64,000 nt of DNA from UBA2705 sp963977105 (GTDB lineage: Bacteria; Pseudomonadota; Alphaproteobacteria; Micavibrionales; Micavibrionaceae). The position numbers and the translations under genes were made by a program. Positions 63,293-64,000 of this stretch are shown piece after piece. The notes under the pieces were generated by a model. The model ran no database searches. It was given only the letters and a program-made list of their open reading frames with translations, and had not been told where the DNA came from. Each line of letters opens with the position of its first letter. Position 1 is the stretch's first letter. The stretch is from positions 173,786-237,785 of the forward strand of contig CAXBNI010000003.1 of assembly GCA_963977105.1 (NCBI GenBank), written 5' to 3'.

Positions 63293-64000
63293 TTATTTAA
63301 GCAGGAGGGTTGGTAAGAGATAAGCAAATGAAGCGGCAAACTTATGTGATTTTCGGGTCGCCACAATCAAAGTACGGCGCCTATATTTTAAATGTGACCA
63401 TAAGCTAAGCACATTGTAATAACGTGGAGAAATATAGCCCTGATTTTCAAGGTCTTTCAAGTTGCGTTGCTGCGCAATTTCAGCTTTCTTTAAATTACCA
63501 GAAAGGCCACCTGCCCCGAATAAAGGTTTACGTGTAAAAGCGAGCTCTTCGGGTAAATAAAGCGCTTTACGGCCAGAAAGGACAATGCTCAGCCACATGC
63601 CCATATCCGAACCACGTCTTTTGTCTGTTCTAAAGCGGAACTCTTTATTATTACGGATCATCACCGATATCGTTACCATAACATTACGCCATAATACCCA
63701 GCGTTCAGTCAGGCGTTTAGGATGAACCTTATTCAAAGCGCAGGACCATTTATTATCAGGATTGCCTTCAAAGCACCCTACCTGTGAACAGATCAGGTAG
63801 AGGTCGTCATCTTCAGCAAAATAGTTATATTGGATCTTCAGCTTGTCTAAATGCCAGAAATCATCCGCGTCATGAAAAGCCACGAAAGGCTGAGAGGCAA
63901 TATCCAGAGCATAATTACGCACGGGGTAAACGCCTTTATTTTTTTCAAAGCGTTCTAAATGAACCTTAGTCTTGAATTCTGGATGCTCTTCAATATATTG
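63293..64000 (-). CDS. glycosyltransferase family 2, C-terminal part (runs off right edge)
   Basis: 236 residues in the window with the beginning missing. The frame is open to the edge (for example EEHPEFKTKVHLERFEKNKG). FVAFHDADDFWHLDKLKIQ (about 40-58 of the visible part) has the DxD metal-binding motif of GT-A enzymes, and the following text (VLWRNVMVTISVMIRNN, GSDMGMWLSIVLSGR) is typical of family 2. It transfers a sugar from a nucleotide donor, probably for surface polysaccharide. Upstream context is outside the window. Confidence 0.85.
   Translation of the reverse strand, partial: QYIEEHPEFKTKVHLERFEKNKGVYPVRNYALDIASQPFVAFHDADDFWHLDKLKIQYNYFAEDDDLYLICSQVGCFEGNPDNKWSCALNKVHPKRLTERWVLWRNVMVTISVMIRNNKEFRFRTDKRRGSDMGMWLSIVLSGRKALYLPEELAFTRKPLFGAGGLSGNLKKAEIAQQRNLKDLENQGYISPRYYNVLSLWSHLKYRRRTLIVATRKSHKFAASFAYLLPTLLLK

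Overview
The window reads as a chromosomal segment of a Gram-negative proteobacterium, most likely an alphaproteobacterium with moderately AT-rich DNA (mid-40s % G+C by eye, not computed). The reasons are the family resemblance of the housekeeping genes (CysD/CysNC, TldD/PmbA, glutaryl-CoA dehydrogenase, RimK with an aspartoacylase-like partner), the outer-membrane-directed metal efflux system, and the RTX protease. I cannot name a genus. I saw no rRNA, tRNA, CRISPR array, insertion sequence or phage module. About 58 protein genes are supported and most lie on the minus strand.

Region by region. 0-5.6 kb: a metal-resistance operon read leftward. It starts with a CnrY/CnrX/CnrH-like trio (membrane anti-sigma, periplasmic metal sensor, ECF sigma) and continues into an RND efflux set (TolC-like, CusB-like, CusA-like). 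The TolC-like gene has lost its 5' end. 5.7-8.8 kb: a large ankyrin protein built of 30-residue repeats, and an orphan. 8.8-11.2 kb: a sugar epimerase and a glycosyltransferase. 11.2-16.7 kb: a trypsin-like protease, a peptidoglycan amidase, the first acyltransferase/ThiF-like pair, and a hydrolase. 16.7-24 kb: a flavoprotein disulfide reductase next to a VTT-DUF547 fusion, a CDP-alcohol phosphatidyltransferase, and several exported proteins. 24-28.3 kb: topoisomerase III, a polysaccharide flippase and a DUF983 protein. 28.3-30 kb: an Hpt-like protein with a receiver. 30-37 kb: ion and pH homeostasis genes (NhaA, ZntB/CorA, MscS, carbonic anhydrase) around RimK and an AstE/AspA-like enzyme.

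37-42 kb is a block of unrecognised proteins, including an 853-residue fusion of an ELM1-like GT-B domain with a DUF4116-type repeat array. 42-49 kb holds a nitroreductase-like protein, the TldD and TldE/PmbA protease subunits, and the second acyltransferase/ThiF-like pair. 49.7-59.5 kb holds a receiver-PAS protein, glutaryl-CoA dehydrogenase, a fused 2-oxoacid dehydrogenase E1 with a coupled malonyltransferase-like gene, sulfate activation (CysD, CysNC) and an RluA-type pseudouridine synthase. 59.5-64 kb is a 1,200-residue RTX metalloprotease and the start of a family 2 glycosyltransferase that runs off the right edge.

The best candidate for an undescribed system is the two-gene unit 'AHL-synthase-like N-acyltransferase, then E1/ThiF-like adenylyltransferase'. 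It occurs twice, about 32 kb apart, in the same order and tightly coupled each time. A nitroreductase-like protein and both TldD/TldE subunits sit near copy 2. No ubiquitin-like or sulfur-carrier partner, YcaO protein or exosortase is visible. My inference is that this is a small-molecule or modified-peptide pathway rather than cofactor biosynthesis.
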